Positions 40,487 to 52,927 of a DNA stretch of 64,000 nt are shown one piece after another (positions within the stretch are counted from its first letter, which is position 1; every line of letters starts with the position of its first letter). A model generated the notes under the pieces. It ran no database searches. It had not been told where the DNA came from and saw only the letters and a program-made list of their open reading frames with translations. The position numbers were made by a program, and so were the translations under genes. This stretch comes from Nitrospira moscoviensis (lineage in GTDB: Bacteria > Nitrospirota > Nitrospiria > Nitrospirales > Nitrospiraceae): NCBI RefSeq assembly GCF_001273775.1, contig NZ_CP011801.1, positions 2,644,001 to 2,708,000 on the forward strand, written 5' to 3'.

Positions 40487-42766
40487 TCAACTCCCCTTCT
40501 CCACCTGCACGTCCAGCTCGCCGTCGAGCTTGACCACATCGACGTGGACGCCTTGCGCCCCCCGCTGGAAATGGAGATCCACGGCCGCCTGCCCGACGCG
40601 CAGCTTGCGCAGCTCGAGGCGGTCGAGAAAATCGGGCAAGAGCGGCCGGACGATGCGGAGCCGTTTGCCGAAGCCGTCCGGCGCCAAGCCGAGCAGGGTC
40701 GTCAAAAGGAACGGCATCGCGCCGGAGGCCCAGGCCTGCGGATGGCAGGCGACGGGATAGTTGATCGGAATTTCATACTCCGCCCGGCCGAAGCCGCAAA
40801 AGACTTCCGGCAGCTGGTGCGTGCGGAAATGGAAGGCGGCGTCGAACAGGCCGTGGAAAATGCGCAGGGCGTCGCCGTCCCGTCCGTAGCGGCGGCAGCC
40901 CGCCGCGATGATGGAGTTGTCGTGCGGCCAGACCGTGCCGAGATGGTAGCCGATCGGATTGTAGGCGCGTTCTTCGGACGACAACGTGCGCACGCCCCAT
41001 CCGCTGAACATGTCCTCGGCCATGAGCCGCCCGATCGTCCGCTCCGCTTTGTCGGTGTCCGCGATCCCGGTCCACAGCGCCTGTCCGGGGTTGGACGAGA
41101 TGACGGCGGCGGGCCGCCCGTCCGCCTGCAGCGCGAGGGCGTAACAGCCCCGATCCTCCATCCAAAAGTCCCGGTTGAACCGCTCCCGCAATCGGCGCGC
41201 TTCGCGTCTCACGCGTTCGGCCCGTTCCGGATCCCCGTCCCGCTCCAACAATCCCGCGATGCCCAGTTTGGCCGCATAGGCATACCCCTGCACTTCGACG
41301 AGGGCGATCGGCGGCTGCGCCAGGCTTCCGTCGGCGTTGACGATGGCATCGCCCGAATCCTTCCATCCCTTGTTGATGAGCCGCTCTTTCGCGCGGCTCA
41401 CATACGCAAGGTACCCCTCGCCGTGTCGGTCGCCGTACCGATCCATCCAAGCCAGAGCCCGTTCGACGTGCGTCCGCAAGGCGTCGAACAGGCGCAGCGA
41501 CCCGGTCCAGGCCGCGTGCTCCGCGATCAGCATCAGGAAGAGAGGCGTGGCGTCGACTGTGCCGTAGAACGGAGTATGGGGAATCACGCCGATGTTGGCC
41601 ATTTCGCCGACACGCAGCTCGTGGAGAATCTTCCCGGGCTGCTCGTCGCGCCAGGGATCGTCTTGCGTGCCTTGATATTGCGCCAGCAATCGAAGCGTCT
41701 GCTCGGCGACGCCCGGATGGTACGCCAGCATTTGCCAGGCGGTGATCAGGCTGTCGCGGCCGAAGAGGGTGACGAACCACGGCACGCCCGCCGCAAAATA
41801 GGTCTCGTCTTTCAAATGGCTGCGCAGGACGCGCAAACCGCGGAACGATCGCTCCATCAGCTGATCCAGGGACGATCCGTTGCTCGACACGTCGGTGACG
41901 TCCCGCATCCAGGCCTGCGTTTCCCGCTCAAGATCGGCTTCCAGCGCCGCCAGATCCGCCGGATCGGGTTTCCGCCGGCGGGCAAGGCCGTCTTGCGACT
42001 CTTCGATCACGAGCGCGAGATCCAGCTGGTGCCGGCCCCGGGGACCCATGCGCACCAGAAATTCCGCGGTCGTCCCGTGGCGGCGCTCGGGGGTCTGCAT
42101 GTAGTGGACCGTCAGCGCGCGAACGACACCGTCCTTGCCGTCATAGGACAGCCTCAACCGCTCGCCTTCCCAGGAAGGCGGATGCAGCGTGCCGAATCGC
42201 TTGGGAAGCAGGCCCCGCACGGCGAAGAGGTCCTCGAAGGCCGACCGGATCGTCAGCGTGATCGAGAACTCGATCGCGCGGAGCGTGAAGTTCCGGAAGA
42301 CCAGACGGTCGCGCAGCGCCGGGATCTCGCTGTCGACGAGGCGCCGCCAGGTGATGCCGATCTCCTCCTTGTCGACGATGGCCCCGTCGGGCCGCTCGAT
42401 GCGGGGGTTCGTCAGGGTGAAGATTCCGACGGCCCCTTGCGCGGCCGACGCCGAGAGGTGGGCCGGCTGCTGCCCGGCCAGCGTGAGCTCATAGCCGTTC
42501 ACATAGCGGCAGTCGTGATAGTAGAGCCCCAGACCGTGCTCGTTCTGCAGCGGCACGTTGCCGTCCCGCTGCGCGACGAAGAACACGTTCTCGTTCTTGA
42601 CGACGACCGCGTCCGCCAGGCTTTCGACGTCCGTGGGACGCCCTTTCGTCAGTGTCTCGTCCCGCCGGTCGCTTCGGTCGGCCGCCTGCACCAGCGCGGC
42701 CGGGGCCGCGGGAAGCGCAAACGGCCACGCCATAGACCAGCGCAGAAATGTACGTCGCGGAATCAT
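40487..42766 (-). CDS. Glycogen-debranching-type enzyme with a Tat-like signal
   Basis: 759 residues from ATG 42766 (an in-frame GTG lies at 42775). The N-terminus MIPRRTFLRWSMAWPFALPA has a twin-arginine motif followed by a hydrophobic stretch and ALVQAAD, so export by Tat is predicted. A GDE N-terminal bis domain follows (about 45-250; DAVVVKNENVFFVAQRDGN) and then an (alpha/alpha)6 amylo-alpha-1,6-glucosidase domain (GVPWFVTLFGRDSLITAWQM, GYHLGTVWPHDNSIIAAG). Periplasmic debranching of glucans followed by SemiSWEET uptake is a plausible unit. Confidence 0.88.
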   Translation of the reverse strand: MIPRRTFLRWSMAWPFALPAAPAALVQAADRSDRRDETLTKGRPTDVESLADAVVVKNENVFFVAQRDGNVPLQNEHGLGLYYHDCRYVNGYELTLAGQQPAHLSASAAQGAVGIFTLTNPRIERPDGAIVDKEEIGITWRRLVDSEIPALRDRLVFRNFTLRAIEFSITLTIRSAFEDLFAVRGLLPKRFGTLHPPSWEGERLRLSYDGKDGVVRALTVHYMQTPERRHGTTAEFLVRMGPRGRHQLDLALVIEESQDGLARRRKPDPADLAALEADLERETQAWMRDVTDVSSNGSSLDQLMERSFRGLRVLRSHLKDETYFAAGVPWFVTLFGRDSLITAWQMLAYHPGVAEQTLRLLAQYQGTQDDPWRDEQPGKILHELRVGEMANIGVIPHTPFYGTVDATPLFLMLIAEHAAWTGSLRLFDALRTHVERALAWMDRYGDRHGEGYLAYVSRAKERLINKGWKDSGDAIVNADGSLAQPPIALVEVQGYAYAAKLGIAGLLERDGDPERAERVRREARRLRERFNRDFWMEDRGCYALALQADGRPAAVISSNPGQALWTGIADTDKAERTIGRLMAEDMFSGWGVRTLSSEERAYNPIGYHLGTVWPHDNSIIAAGCRRYGRDGDALRIFHGLFDAAFHFRTHQLPEVFCGFGRAEYEIPINYPVACHPQAWASGAMPFLLTTLLGLAPDGFGKRLRIVRPLLPDFLDRLELRKLRVGQAAVDLHFQRGAQGVHVDVVKLDGELDVQVEKGS

Positions 42767-42962
42767 CGGCCTCACCGCCTTTGTCGAATGGTCCGAGGTC
42801 GGTCATCCTCTCAGAAGCTGAGCGAGTGCTTCCCCGTACTGGCCGGTCTCTTGCAAACAACCATCGATCGCCCTGTGCGAGATTCGTACCGCTTGCCGAG
42901 CCGTCGCACGATCGAAATGTACCCCGGTCAAGGGCCTGTGGTGAGCATTCAAACTGCTGTGG

Positions 42963-43005
42963 CGAGCCAGTCGAACCACTCGTTCGCCCTGAGCCTGTCG
43001 AAGGG
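42963..43005. repeat. Widespread-type intergenic repeat (CTTCGACAGGCTCAGGG motif)
   Basis: The minus strand reads CTTCGACAGGCTCAGGGCG then AACGAGTGGTTCGACTGG. This matches a short element I recognise from many GC-rich bacterial genomes between genes. It lies in the divergent gap upstream of the debranching enzyme and the lipoprotein. No other signal stands out in this roughly 300-bp gap. Confidence 0.6.
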
Positions 43006-43064
43006 GGCCTCTTGAAAGAGGTCGATCAGGAAGGCGGGACAGTTTGTCCGTTTGCAGGGACAGG

Positions 43065-44054
43065 ATGCATCCACGATCCAGTTTGCCATGGGGCTTTGTG
43101 ACTTGTGCGGTACTCTGGACCGCTTGCACACCGGTCAACGGAACGCTCATCAAGGAGCGCGACAAACGCTATGCCCAGCGATGCCAGGCCGCCCCCCGCG
43201 TCATGGCTTCCACTCAAGCTCCCCGACGCGACCGGCCGGCGCTCATAGAAACCGCCGTGGAGGGGTTCTCGCGCGAATCCCTCGTCCTCGCCGAAATACT
43301 CGACATTTCGTCGCTGCTCGAACGGATGCCGACTGCCGAAGCGGACGCGGAGCAGAAGAGCGCCGGCGCGGCCCTGCGCTTGATGAGCCTGCGCCAGGAA
43401 GTGATGCAGGCCCTCTTGCTGGCCTCGCTCGAAGCCTCAAGCGCATCCGCCGAAGTGCGATGCGAACAGGACCGCGCCGACCGACTGGCCGATGAGATGG
43501 AAGAGAGACGGAGCCGCCGCTACACCCGGCTCACCCTCACGGCGGTCATTCTCACCGCCCTCACCTCGGTCGTGACCGGAGCGTTCACCTTGTCGGGCGA
43601 CGCGGTGGCCGACGGAGTCGTCGCCGTCACGGGGGGCGCGTTGGGAGGACTGTTCGGAGGTCTCGCGCTCCTCGATGCCGACGAACGCCCGTTTCATCAT
43701 CCTCGCAACCATCTCAAGGAGATTTGGGAAGGACCGGACGAGTCCGAGGTATTCCCCGGGTCGATCTGGCGATTCCTCAATCGTCGCGGCGCCGATCCTG
43801 ACGCCAAGAGCCTGCGCGAGCAACTGGTGAAGGATTGGCGGGGAAAAGGCCGCCTCGGCGATCGGAATTCCGACGACGAACAGAAACGGCTGGCGCTGTT
43901 GTTCGGCGAGGGCGGCTCGTACGGCATCGAGGAATTGCGCGCGCGCACCGAGATGCTGAACGAGCTGGGCACGACGATCGACCTCTTCTATGAGGAACTG
44001 GAACGGTTCGCGCACGAGGCGCTGGGCCGCCGGCCGATTGCACTCGACGAGTAG
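43065..44054 (+). CDS. Lipoprotein with central membrane hairpin, function unknown
   Basis: 329 residues. The ATG at 43065 gives a lipoprotein signal ending VLWTAC near residue 21. Residues about 25-150 are helical and charged; a glycine/alanine-rich hydrophobic hairpin follows (LTAVILTALTSVVTGAFTL, VTGGALGGLFGGLALL); the last 130 residues are polar and helical. No family recognised. It precedes a DUF2254 membrane protein by about 90 bp on the same strand. Confidence 0.7.
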   Translation: MHPRSSLPWGFVTCAVLWTACTPVNGTLIKERDKRYAQRCQAAPRVMASTQAPRRDRPALIETAVEGFSRESLVLAEILDISSLLERMPTAEADAEQKSAGAALRLMSLRQEVMQALLLASLEASSASAEVRCEQDRADRLADEMEERRSRRYTRLTLTAVILTALTSVVTGAFTLSGDAVADGVVAVTGGALGGLFGGLALLDADERPFHHPRNHLKEIWEGPDESEVFPGSIWRFLNRRGADPDAKSLREQLVKDWRGKGRLGDRNSDDEQKRLALLFGEGGSYGIEELRARTEMLNELGTTIDLFYEELERFAHEALGRRPIALDE

Positions 44055-44144
44055 CGCCTTCTTCTCCCGATGCCTCGCGATGTTTTTCCACTGCGCGGGA
44101 TTGCGAGGAAGCAGAGAGACAACTTGTCGTGGAAAGAGGACAGG

Positions 44145-45500
44145 ATGTTCGGCGACGAGACAGTACCATCTCCATCACGGCGTTGGGACCGCCTGCTGGA
44201 CTCCGTGCGGACGCACGATTGGATCGTGCCGGCCGTGATGGTGGCGGCGGCGACCGCCCTGGCCTTCACGATGGACGCCTTGGACCAGGTGGTCCAAGGC
44301 CGTCTGGAGCCGGTGTGGTGGCTGTTCAGCGGCGAGCAGAAGACCGCGCGCCAACTCCTCTCGGCCATCGCGGCCGCCATGGTGGCCGTCGTCACCATGG
44401 CCTTCTCCGTCACCGTGACGGCCTTGACGTTGGTCGCGCAACATTACGGCACGCAGGTCATCCGCACGTTCATGCGGAATCTCACCACCCAGGTCGTGAT
44501 AGGCGCGTTTCCCGCGACCTTCGTCTATGCCTTGATGATTCTCCGCAGCGTGCACAACGCCTCGAACGACGAGTCGCTCCCGCGCATCGCGATCACCGTC
44601 GGCATCCTGCTGGCGCTGGCGTCATTCGGGCTGTTGCTCTATTTCCTCTATCACGTGTCCGAGAGCCTGGACGCGCCGAACGTCGTGGCCTCCGTCGCCC
44701 ACGATCTCGAACGCGTCATTGAGCGGACGACGCGGCGCACCGACGGCCGGCCCGTTTCCGAGCCGGCGGAGGCGCCGGGGACGGCGGCAGAGCGGGCGAG
44801 AGTTATCGAGGCCGCGACGAGCGGCTACCTCCAAACGATTGACTGCGCCGAGCTCGTCGCGACGGCGCAAAGACATGACGCGATCATCCGTCTGCAGTGC
44901 CGCATCGGACGGTTTGTCCTCCGCGGCGATCGCCTGGCGACGGTGGACGGAGCCGGCGCCGCCCGGCTCCCGGCCGGCTGCGTTCACAACGCGCTCTCTC
45001 TCGGGGCCAAACGCACGCTGGAGCAGGATGTCGAGTTCGGCATCGATCAGCTCGTGCAAGTGGCGATTCGCGGCCTCTCGCCGGGACGGAACGACACCTT
45101 TACCACGATGCTCTGCCTCGACCGGCTCGGGGCCGCGCTGAGCCTGCTGGCGGATCGGCGGTTTCCCCCGTCCGTCCTCCGGGACGGCGACGGCCGGCCG
45201 CGCTTGGTGATGCACCCGCCGACGTTCGCCGAGCTGGTGGATCGGGCCTTCGAACAAATCCATTCGTTCGGGGGCGAGACCACGGTCGTCGCAATCCGGC
45301 TCCTGCGCACACTCAAAGCGATCGCGCTGCGGGCGCAACGGCCCGGCGATCGCGCGGCGCTGCGCCGGCACGCCGTGCAAGTCCACGAGGCAAGCCGCCA
45401 GCAACTCGGCGAGCGGCTCGGGATCGAGGCCATCGAAGCCGAGTTCCGGGAAACCATGGCGGCCTTGGAAGAAGACCACCGCCGCTCCGCCGCGGCGTGA
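44145..45500 (+). CDS. DUF2254 membrane protein
   Basis: 451 residues. ATG 44145 follows AAAGAGGACAGG. Four membrane helices occupy the N-terminal half, with the family pattern TMAFSVTVTALTLVAQHYGTQVIRTFMRN; the C-terminal half is soluble (GFGIDQL-like EFGIDQLVQVAIRGLSPG is a hallmark). The function is unknown; it is an integral inner-membrane protein, possibly a channel or sensor. Convergent with the copper ATPase. Confidence 0.88.
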   Translation: MFGDETVPSPSRRWDRLLDSVRTHDWIVPAVMVAAATALAFTMDALDQVVQGRLEPVWWLFSGEQKTARQLLSAIAAAMVAVVTMAFSVTVTALTLVAQHYGTQVIRTFMRNLTTQVVIGAFPATFVYALMILRSVHNASNDESLPRIAITVGILLALASFGLLLYFLYHVSESLDAPNVVASVAHDLERVIERTTRRTDGRPVSEPAEAPGTAAERARVIEAATSGYLQTIDCAELVATAQRHDAIIRLQCRIGRFVLRGDRLATVDGAGAARLPAGCVHNALSLGAKRTLEQDVEFGIDQLVQVAIRGLSPGRNDTFTTMLCLDRLGAALSLLADRRFPPSVLRDGDGRPRLVMHPPTFAELVDRAFEQIHSFGGETTVVAIRLLRTLKAIALRAQRPGDRAALRRHAVQVHEASRQQLGERLGIEAIEAEFRETMAALEEDHRRSAAA

Positions 45501-45515
45501 GACCGCCCGAGGCCC

Positions 45516-48209
<2,694 letters not shown>

Positions 48210-48420
48210 GGCCCACCTCCATCTTATCCGTAACTGGTCCGTATCTCACGCCCGCTGTCCCTCCAGCAAGCGCGGTTCACTCTGACAGACGGAGGAAGGG
48301 GTCAAATATTACAGTGCGGCTGATCTCAATGTACAAGAGAGCGGTCCAGGAGGAGGAGAGCACCGGGCTGGGACGGCTGTTCGGCAACCGCCACGATGAT
48401 CCAAGGGCGTCGGTCTCCGG

Positions 48421-48825
48421 TCAGGGGGGATTTCCGTTCTCGTACAGATCCGCAACTTGTTCTTGCGAGCCGGAAGAGAGCCTGCGGGAATCGGCCTGCA
48501 GCCTTGCCGTCTCCTGTATGGTGGCCTTCTCCTCCTGGACAAGAGCCAGCTCTGCTTGCACCGCCTTCACCTGAGCGATCAGTTTCCGGTGTTTCTCGTC
48601 CAATTCCGCCAATTCCCGCCTGGCCTGTTTGAGCTCGCTGTCCAGGTGACTCACTCGCCTTTCGTCCCGCGCGATCAGCCGCTCGAAATTGAGGCAGCGC
48701 GTTTTCTCCGCCTCATAGTCTTCCAGCAGGGCGCAGCCGCCGGCAAACAGCGCCCAGCCGATGAAGGCGAGCCTCATGGCGCCGCGCATCGGGAAACATC
48801 GGGCTTCGCCCGTTTGCCGTGTCAT
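48421..48825 (-). CDS. Coiled-coil lipoprotein
   Basis: 134 residues. The ATG at 48825 has GGAGA before it; later in-frame ATGs are possible. The signal ends LFAGGC near residue 30, a lipobox. The rest is a long coiled coil (ERRVSHLDSELKQARRELAEL, KAVQAELALVQEEKATIQE). It may be an envelope scaffold or adaptor. No enzyme motif. Located between the YHS gene and the P-type ATPase. Confidence 0.7.
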   Translation of the reverse strand: MTRQTGEARCFPMRGAMRLAFIGWALFAGGCALLEDYEAEKTRCLNFERLIARDERRVSHLDSELKQARRELAELDEKHRKLIAQVKAVQAELALVQEEKATIQETARLQADSRRLSSGSQEQVADLYENGNPP

Positions 48826-48942
48826 GGTTTTCTCCATGCTCGCTACTCGTCTGGATCCGCCTCGCGGCCTGGTGCGCGTGATGGGACGACGGTCATTTGA
48901 GCGGCGCTGATTCAGCCTCAGCGGTCTCCGGCTATCGATCAA

Positions 48943-49248
48943 TCAGGACGGACGCCCGCGCACTTCTTTGATCCACTTGCTCGCGTAGCGTTCCGGCTCG
49001 CGCTCGAACTGCTCTTTGCAGCGAGGCGCGCAGAAATAGTACGTGATGCCGCGATACTCCCTCGTGGCGGCCGCCTCTTCTGGCTTCAACGCCATCCCGC
49101 AGACCACGTCGTTGACGGTGGCCTCGGTGTCCGTTTGCTTCTCCCCGGTGGCTCGGCTCTGATCCGCCTGCGACGCGTGCAGGGGAAGATGTGAGGCGGC
49201 CTCTTCCGTGATGAGGTTGTCGCCGGGCTGCCGAGCCGTTTGCATCAC
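48943..49248 (-). CDS. YHS-domain protein
   Basis: 101 residues. After a polar N-terminus, a YHS domain at about 44-92: NDVVCGMALKPEEAAATREY then ITYYFCAPRCKEQFEREPERY. It closely resembles the two YHS domains fused to the P-type ATPase downstream, consistent with a metal (copper) chaperone role. The true start may be the second codon (ATG 49245). No strong ribosome-binding site. Confidence 0.8.
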   Translation of the reverse strand: MMQTARQPGDNLITEEAASHLPLHASQADQSRATGEKQTDTEATVNDVVCGMALKPEEAAATREYRGITYYFCAPRCKEQFEREPERYASKWIKEVRGRPS

Positions 49249-49312
49249 TTAGCAAGATGCCTACCAGGCTCCCCAATGGCCATGCCCAGTCTCATTCCGC
49301 CCATCGCGGGCT

Positions 49313-50095
49313 TTAGAAGGAATACTGCAATCCGATGGTTACCCGCATCTCGGGAGAGTCCTCGGCAATGCCGGCGCCGACACCGAGCGCCAATACGGTC
49401 AGGGGATTGATGATCTGCCGAAGCCCGAGTTCGAGGATGTTCGAGTCATAGCCTTTGCGCCGCTGCTGCTCGCGCACGTAATCCGTGATGAACACGGTGG
49501 CCCGCGCGACCCGAGCGCTATATCCCACGATTGCGATATAGCGATTTTGCCGTTCGTCACTCATGGGATCCGAGTTGCGCACCCAACTGACATTCACGTG
49601 CACACGCTGGAAGAGCGAGGTGTACGGAATGGTCTTCGTCGCCAAAAAGCGGACGTGGGTGTCGAGGCCGGTGCTGCTGAGCCCCGTGGGTACGTCGAGC
49701 CGGCCTGAGAGGGCGATGGCGGGCAGGAGCCGCGATTCCTGATTGAAGTTGTACATGGCTTCGGCGATGAGATTGCGGCTGCCGGTTCTGTCCCCGTTGC
49801 CCAAGAGAAACGGCGTACCGATCCGGGCTTGCCAGTTGCGGGCAAATCCGAACTCCATGCGCGGTTCCAGCCGGAAGAGATCACGCCCCTCCCGATCCTG
49901 CTCGTACCGCCCGAAGGCCTGAATTTCTCGGTTCAAATAGGGCAAGGGATAGGCATCCTCGATCTGCGTCGGGATATTTTCTTCCAAATTGGTGTGGTCG
50001 GCGGCGAATACAACCGTCGGCATCAGAACGGCGCGCAACTGTACGCCAAGCAGCAAGACCAATCTCAGCCAGGAGAAGGGTAGTCTAATCATCAC
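49313..50095 (-). CDS. Outer-membrane beta-barrel-like protein
   Basis: 260 residues with a signal peptide (about 1-31, ending VVFAAD). The mature chain alternates polar and hydrophobic residues in short strands and ends with IGLQYSF, a terminal Phe typical of outer-membrane barrels. The stretch EDAYPLPYLNREIQAFGRYE suggests a family of transport-like OMPs that I cannot name. GAGGAG precedes the start. It lies in the metal-related minus-strand run. Confidence 0.7.
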   Translation of the reverse strand: MMIRLPFSWLRLVLLLGVQLRAVLMPTVVFAADHTNLEENIPTQIEDAYPLPYLNREIQAFGRYEQDREGRDLFRLEPRMEFGFARNWQARIGTPFLLGNGDRTGSRNLIAEAMYNFNQESRLLPAIALSGRLDVPTGLSSTGLDTHVRFLATKTIPYTSLFQRVHVNVSWVRNSDPMSDERQNRYIAIVGYSARVARATVFITDYVREQQRRKGYDSNILELGLRQIINPLTVLALGVGAGIAEDSPEMRVTIGLQYSF

Positions 50096-50125
50096 AGGCT
50101 CCTCACTCGGTGAGAGGAGAAAAGG

Positions 50126-51523
50126 TCAACGGACACCGACCGGGACCGGCTGAGCGGGCAGCGGCGGGGCGGTCGGCTCCTGCTCCATCGGCAGGGTAGA
50201 GACATCGGGCACCGAACCATACTTCTTGTCCCATCCTTGCAGCATGGCGTCGACCATCTTCTGTGGGGTCCCGCCCGGCTCCATCGCCTCGGACATCATC
50301 TGCATCTGCGGCATCAACGGCTTGAGCGCCTCCATGAGGGAACCGGGCAATTCACCTTCCTCGAGTCCGGGTCGCATTTTCATCTTGAGCTGTCCCATGA
50401 CCTTTTCCCTCATCTCCGGCGTCATGCCTTGCGGCATCATGAGGGGCATCATCTCCTCTAGCATCTCCTGCATGATCCGGTTCATGCCGCCATCGGTGCC
50501 CTTCATCCAGTCATAATAAATGCGAGGATCCATGTCCGGATACGGCAGCTGGAATTTCCGCGCCAGCCGCTCATCGCCGGGGCGGTATTTCATGGCCTCG
50601 ATCACCCGATACAGCTCGGCACGCTTCTGGTCGATGGTCCACCCGTCATAGGCCAAAATGTCATAGGCAATGCCGTGCAGCATGTGGAGGTTATCGAAGA
50701 TATTGGCGGACTCGGGCGAGAAGCGTGAGTACCGCGGCATGACTTCCCGACTCAGCAGCATCCTAAGGGGCCGATCGACCAGCACTCGGAGATAGCCAGT
50801 CTGATTCGTCTGGCGGATCATCGACTCTTGTTCCTGATCGTTGCCCGCCAGCATGAAGGCTTCGTAGATGGCCGGATGCCACCAGTGCGCGTAGTAGAAG
50901 AAATTGTTGGAGAGCGGGTAGTAGTTCCGGAAGCGCGTGAAGTAGGGCTTCATCATAACGCCGGCCCGCCGCATCGTGACATCCAGCGGCGCCGGGCTGC
51001 GGGGAATGTTCATGTAGTGGAGGTAGTACTCGACGGCTCGGTCCGTCCACTCCTTCTTGTTCTGCCAGGGAATACTCCTGTCCGACAGAATGTCATAGGT
51101 CTGCTCATGGTGCAGATGCGTCCAATCGATGGCACGATAGAGCTGCCACGCCACCTGCGAGGTATATGGCCCGAAGATCTGCATCTGCGGTTCGACCGGC
51201 GGTGGATGGTAGAGATAGGCCAGGCATTCGAGGTTGAAGTCATAATCCGTCTGGGCGTGCCGGTCGAACGGGTTCAGCAGCAGGACGTCGTGCTGCTTGC
51301 CATGGGAGAAATGAATGCCGGAGCTGACCAGATAAGCCGGTCGGTGGCGCTGGAAGAAGTCGATGTTATAACTGAAGAGGGTCGTATGCCGTTGCCCGCG
51401 CAGATGGGTGACCTCCGTCCGCTGCTCTATGAGCGGAGGAGGGAAAATCGGATGACTGCCTGGGTCCACTTGGCAGCCGAAGAGGAGGAAAAGGACGAGA
51501 GCCCGCGAGAGCATCCGATTCAT
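50126..51523 (-). CDS. Lipoprotein with Met-rich C-terminal region
   Basis: 465 residues from ATG 51523; the signal ends at a lipobox LLFGC near residue 17. The central part is rich in Tyr, His and Trp (YYLHYMNIPRSP, FFYYAHWWHPAIYEAF). A C-terminal segment of about 70 residues is unusually Met-rich (MLEEMMPLMMPQGMTPEM, LMPQMQMMSEAME), a composition seen in copper-binding proteins. I recognise no named family. Gene order with a barrel, YHS protein and CopA suggests metal handling at the envelope (inference). Confidence 0.7.
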   Translation of the reverse strand: MNRMLSRALVLFLLFGCQVDPGSHPIFPPPLIEQRTEVTHLRGQRHTTLFSYNIDFFQRHRPAYLVSSGIHFSHGKQHDVLLLNPFDRHAQTDYDFNLECLAYLYHPPPVEPQMQIFGPYTSQVAWQLYRAIDWTHLHHEQTYDILSDRSIPWQNKKEWTDRAVEYYLHYMNIPRSPAPLDVTMRRAGVMMKPYFTRFRNYYPLSNNFFYYAHWWHPAIYEAFMLAGNDQEQESMIRQTNQTGYLRVLVDRPLRMLLSREVMPRYSRFSPESANIFDNLHMLHGIAYDILAYDGWTIDQKRAELYRVIEAMKYRPGDERLARKFQLPYPDMDPRIYYDWMKGTDGGMNRIMQEMLEEMMPLMMPQGMTPEMREKVMGQLKMKMRPGLEEGELPGSLMEALKPLMPQMQMMSEAMEPGGTPQKMVDAMLQGWDKKYGSVPDVSTLPMEQEPTAPPLPAQPVPVGVR

Positions 51524-51690
51524 GTTAAACGCGGAAGCGTGAAGTCTCCGGGTCACCTTGGGCGAATTCCCCATGCTAAGTGCTAACAGATCCACTCCAA
51601 GAGACTAGCGGAAAGGACCGCTCGCGCTGGCTTTGAAAGGCCCTAGTCAACAGATGAATTGACCCTATGCGGCGGCTTGCGCCTCCTGCA

Positions 51691-52419
51691 CTACTGCGCC
51701 AGCACCAGGATGGCGTATACCACGATGCCGGCGGCGAAGGCGCCGAAGCGGCTTTGGCGTTCGTCCGGCAGTTCTTCCTTGAGCGTCGTGAGAATGATGG
51801 CCCCGCCCAAGAAAGCCGTGAGCGCGGCGAAGAGCACCGGCGGCAGGGGCGCCCGGTCGCCCACGGCATAGCCGGCGATGACGGCCGCGGCCAGGACCCA
51901 GCGCCCGATTCGGTCGTAATTATGCCGATGCGCTTCGTGCAGCGCTCGGTCGCTCAAGACGAATTCCAGCAGAATCGCCGGCAGAAACAGCAGGAGGCCG
52001 CGGAGGCTCCACTCCTCGCTCGCCAGCAGATAGCCGACGATCGTGTTCTTGAGCGTGAACACCGCCATGCTGAGCCAGAAGGCGCCTTGACCCGCCATGT
52101 CCTCCAACCCCGCCTCTCTCCGCTGCTTGCGCGAGGTCTTGACGACGCGATCGGCCCCGTAGAAGGTCGCCAAGCCGAGGATCGCGACGAGGTAGATATG
52201 ATGCTCGAGAAACGACGGCGCCTCCCCCAGGACTCGCTCCACCACCCGCTGCTGCTCCGCCAGCTCCGGCATGATATCCAGAAACACCAATCCCACCGCG
52301 ACGCCGCCGCTGAACGAGAGCAGGCGGCTCCGCGGCACTTGATCGAGGAACGCGAGCCACGGCGAGACGACGTGCACCAGAATGAGGGGCAGGGCTGCAA
52401 GCAAACCGACCTCGCCCAT
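51691..52419 (-). CDS. ZIP-like multi-pass membrane protein
   Basis: 242 residues with about eight hydrophobic segments. The motif LSFSGGVAVGLVFLDIMPEL resembles the metal-binding helix of ZIP transporters. Other helices include IYLVAILGLATFYGAD. A metal-uptake role is plausible but the canonical HxxxE pairs are not clear, so the assignment is tentative. It is the first full gene in the metal-related minus-strand run. Confidence 0.65.
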   Translation of the reverse strand: MGEVGLLAALPLILVHVVSPWLAFLDQVPRSRLLSFSGGVAVGLVFLDIMPELAEQQRVVERVLGEAPSFLEHHIYLVAILGLATFYGADRVVKTSRKQRREAGLEDMAGQGAFWLSMAVFTLKNTIVGYLLASEEWSLRGLLLFLPAILLEFVLSDRALHEAHRHNYDRIGRWVLAAAVIAGYAVGDRAPLPPVLFAALTAFLGGAIILTTLKEELPDERQSRFGAFAAGIVVYAILVLAQ

Positions 52420-52429
52420 ACGCTCGTTC

Positions 52430-52654
52430 CTATTCCCGCTCCAAAGTTCTCAGCTTGCCGAATCCCGGCATCCCTTCATAACAGTCGCGCCGCTGCTGCA
52501 CGTCCCGCGCTCCTTCTTCGACCGGGAGGCCTTCCGTCTCCGCCCGCCGCCGGTAATCGTACTCGTCTTCCAGCCACCGCCGGCGAATGCGCTCCAGCGT
52601 TCCCGATTCCTTCAGACGGAACAGCAGGTTGTTGATGAACCAGCGCATGGACAA
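52430..52654 (-). pseudogene. Remnant resembling the C-terminus of a family-3 solute-binding protein
   Basis: A 74-residue open frame whose start MRWFINNLLFRLKESGTLER resembles the final helix of periplasmic amino-acid-binding proteins (pattern FINxxLxxLKxSGxL..I.RRW). The similar reading continues upstream without a start (LFADEKLS), and the body of such a protein is missing, so it looks like a decayed gene. It could also be a small independent gene lying just upstream of the ZIP-like gene. Confidence 0.45.
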
Positions 52655-52927
52655 TTTCTCATCGGCGAAGAGAGAACACCATGTCCGGATCTCAGAACAA
52701 ACTGTCCGAAGGCGGTCGAGCCGACCTCCCGATACGACGGCGGTGACCGAACGATGCGACGCCCGCGTTCCTCTTCATCCCCCTAGTCACCGGCGGTCCT
52801 GAACCGTGACGCCGCCGGTTCTCTCCCTATGGTCCCTTCGGTGTATGAATTGCAGCGGAGGCATGGAAGAGCGGCGGTGTGTCATAAGCAAGTTGTCCAC
52901 CTAACGAAGAAGGAAGGAGACGGATCT

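Noticed and set aside
40214..43015. 933-codon plus-strand frame opposite the debranching enzyme
   Set aside because: Antisense shadow; its end is a translation of the common CTTCGACAGG repeat.
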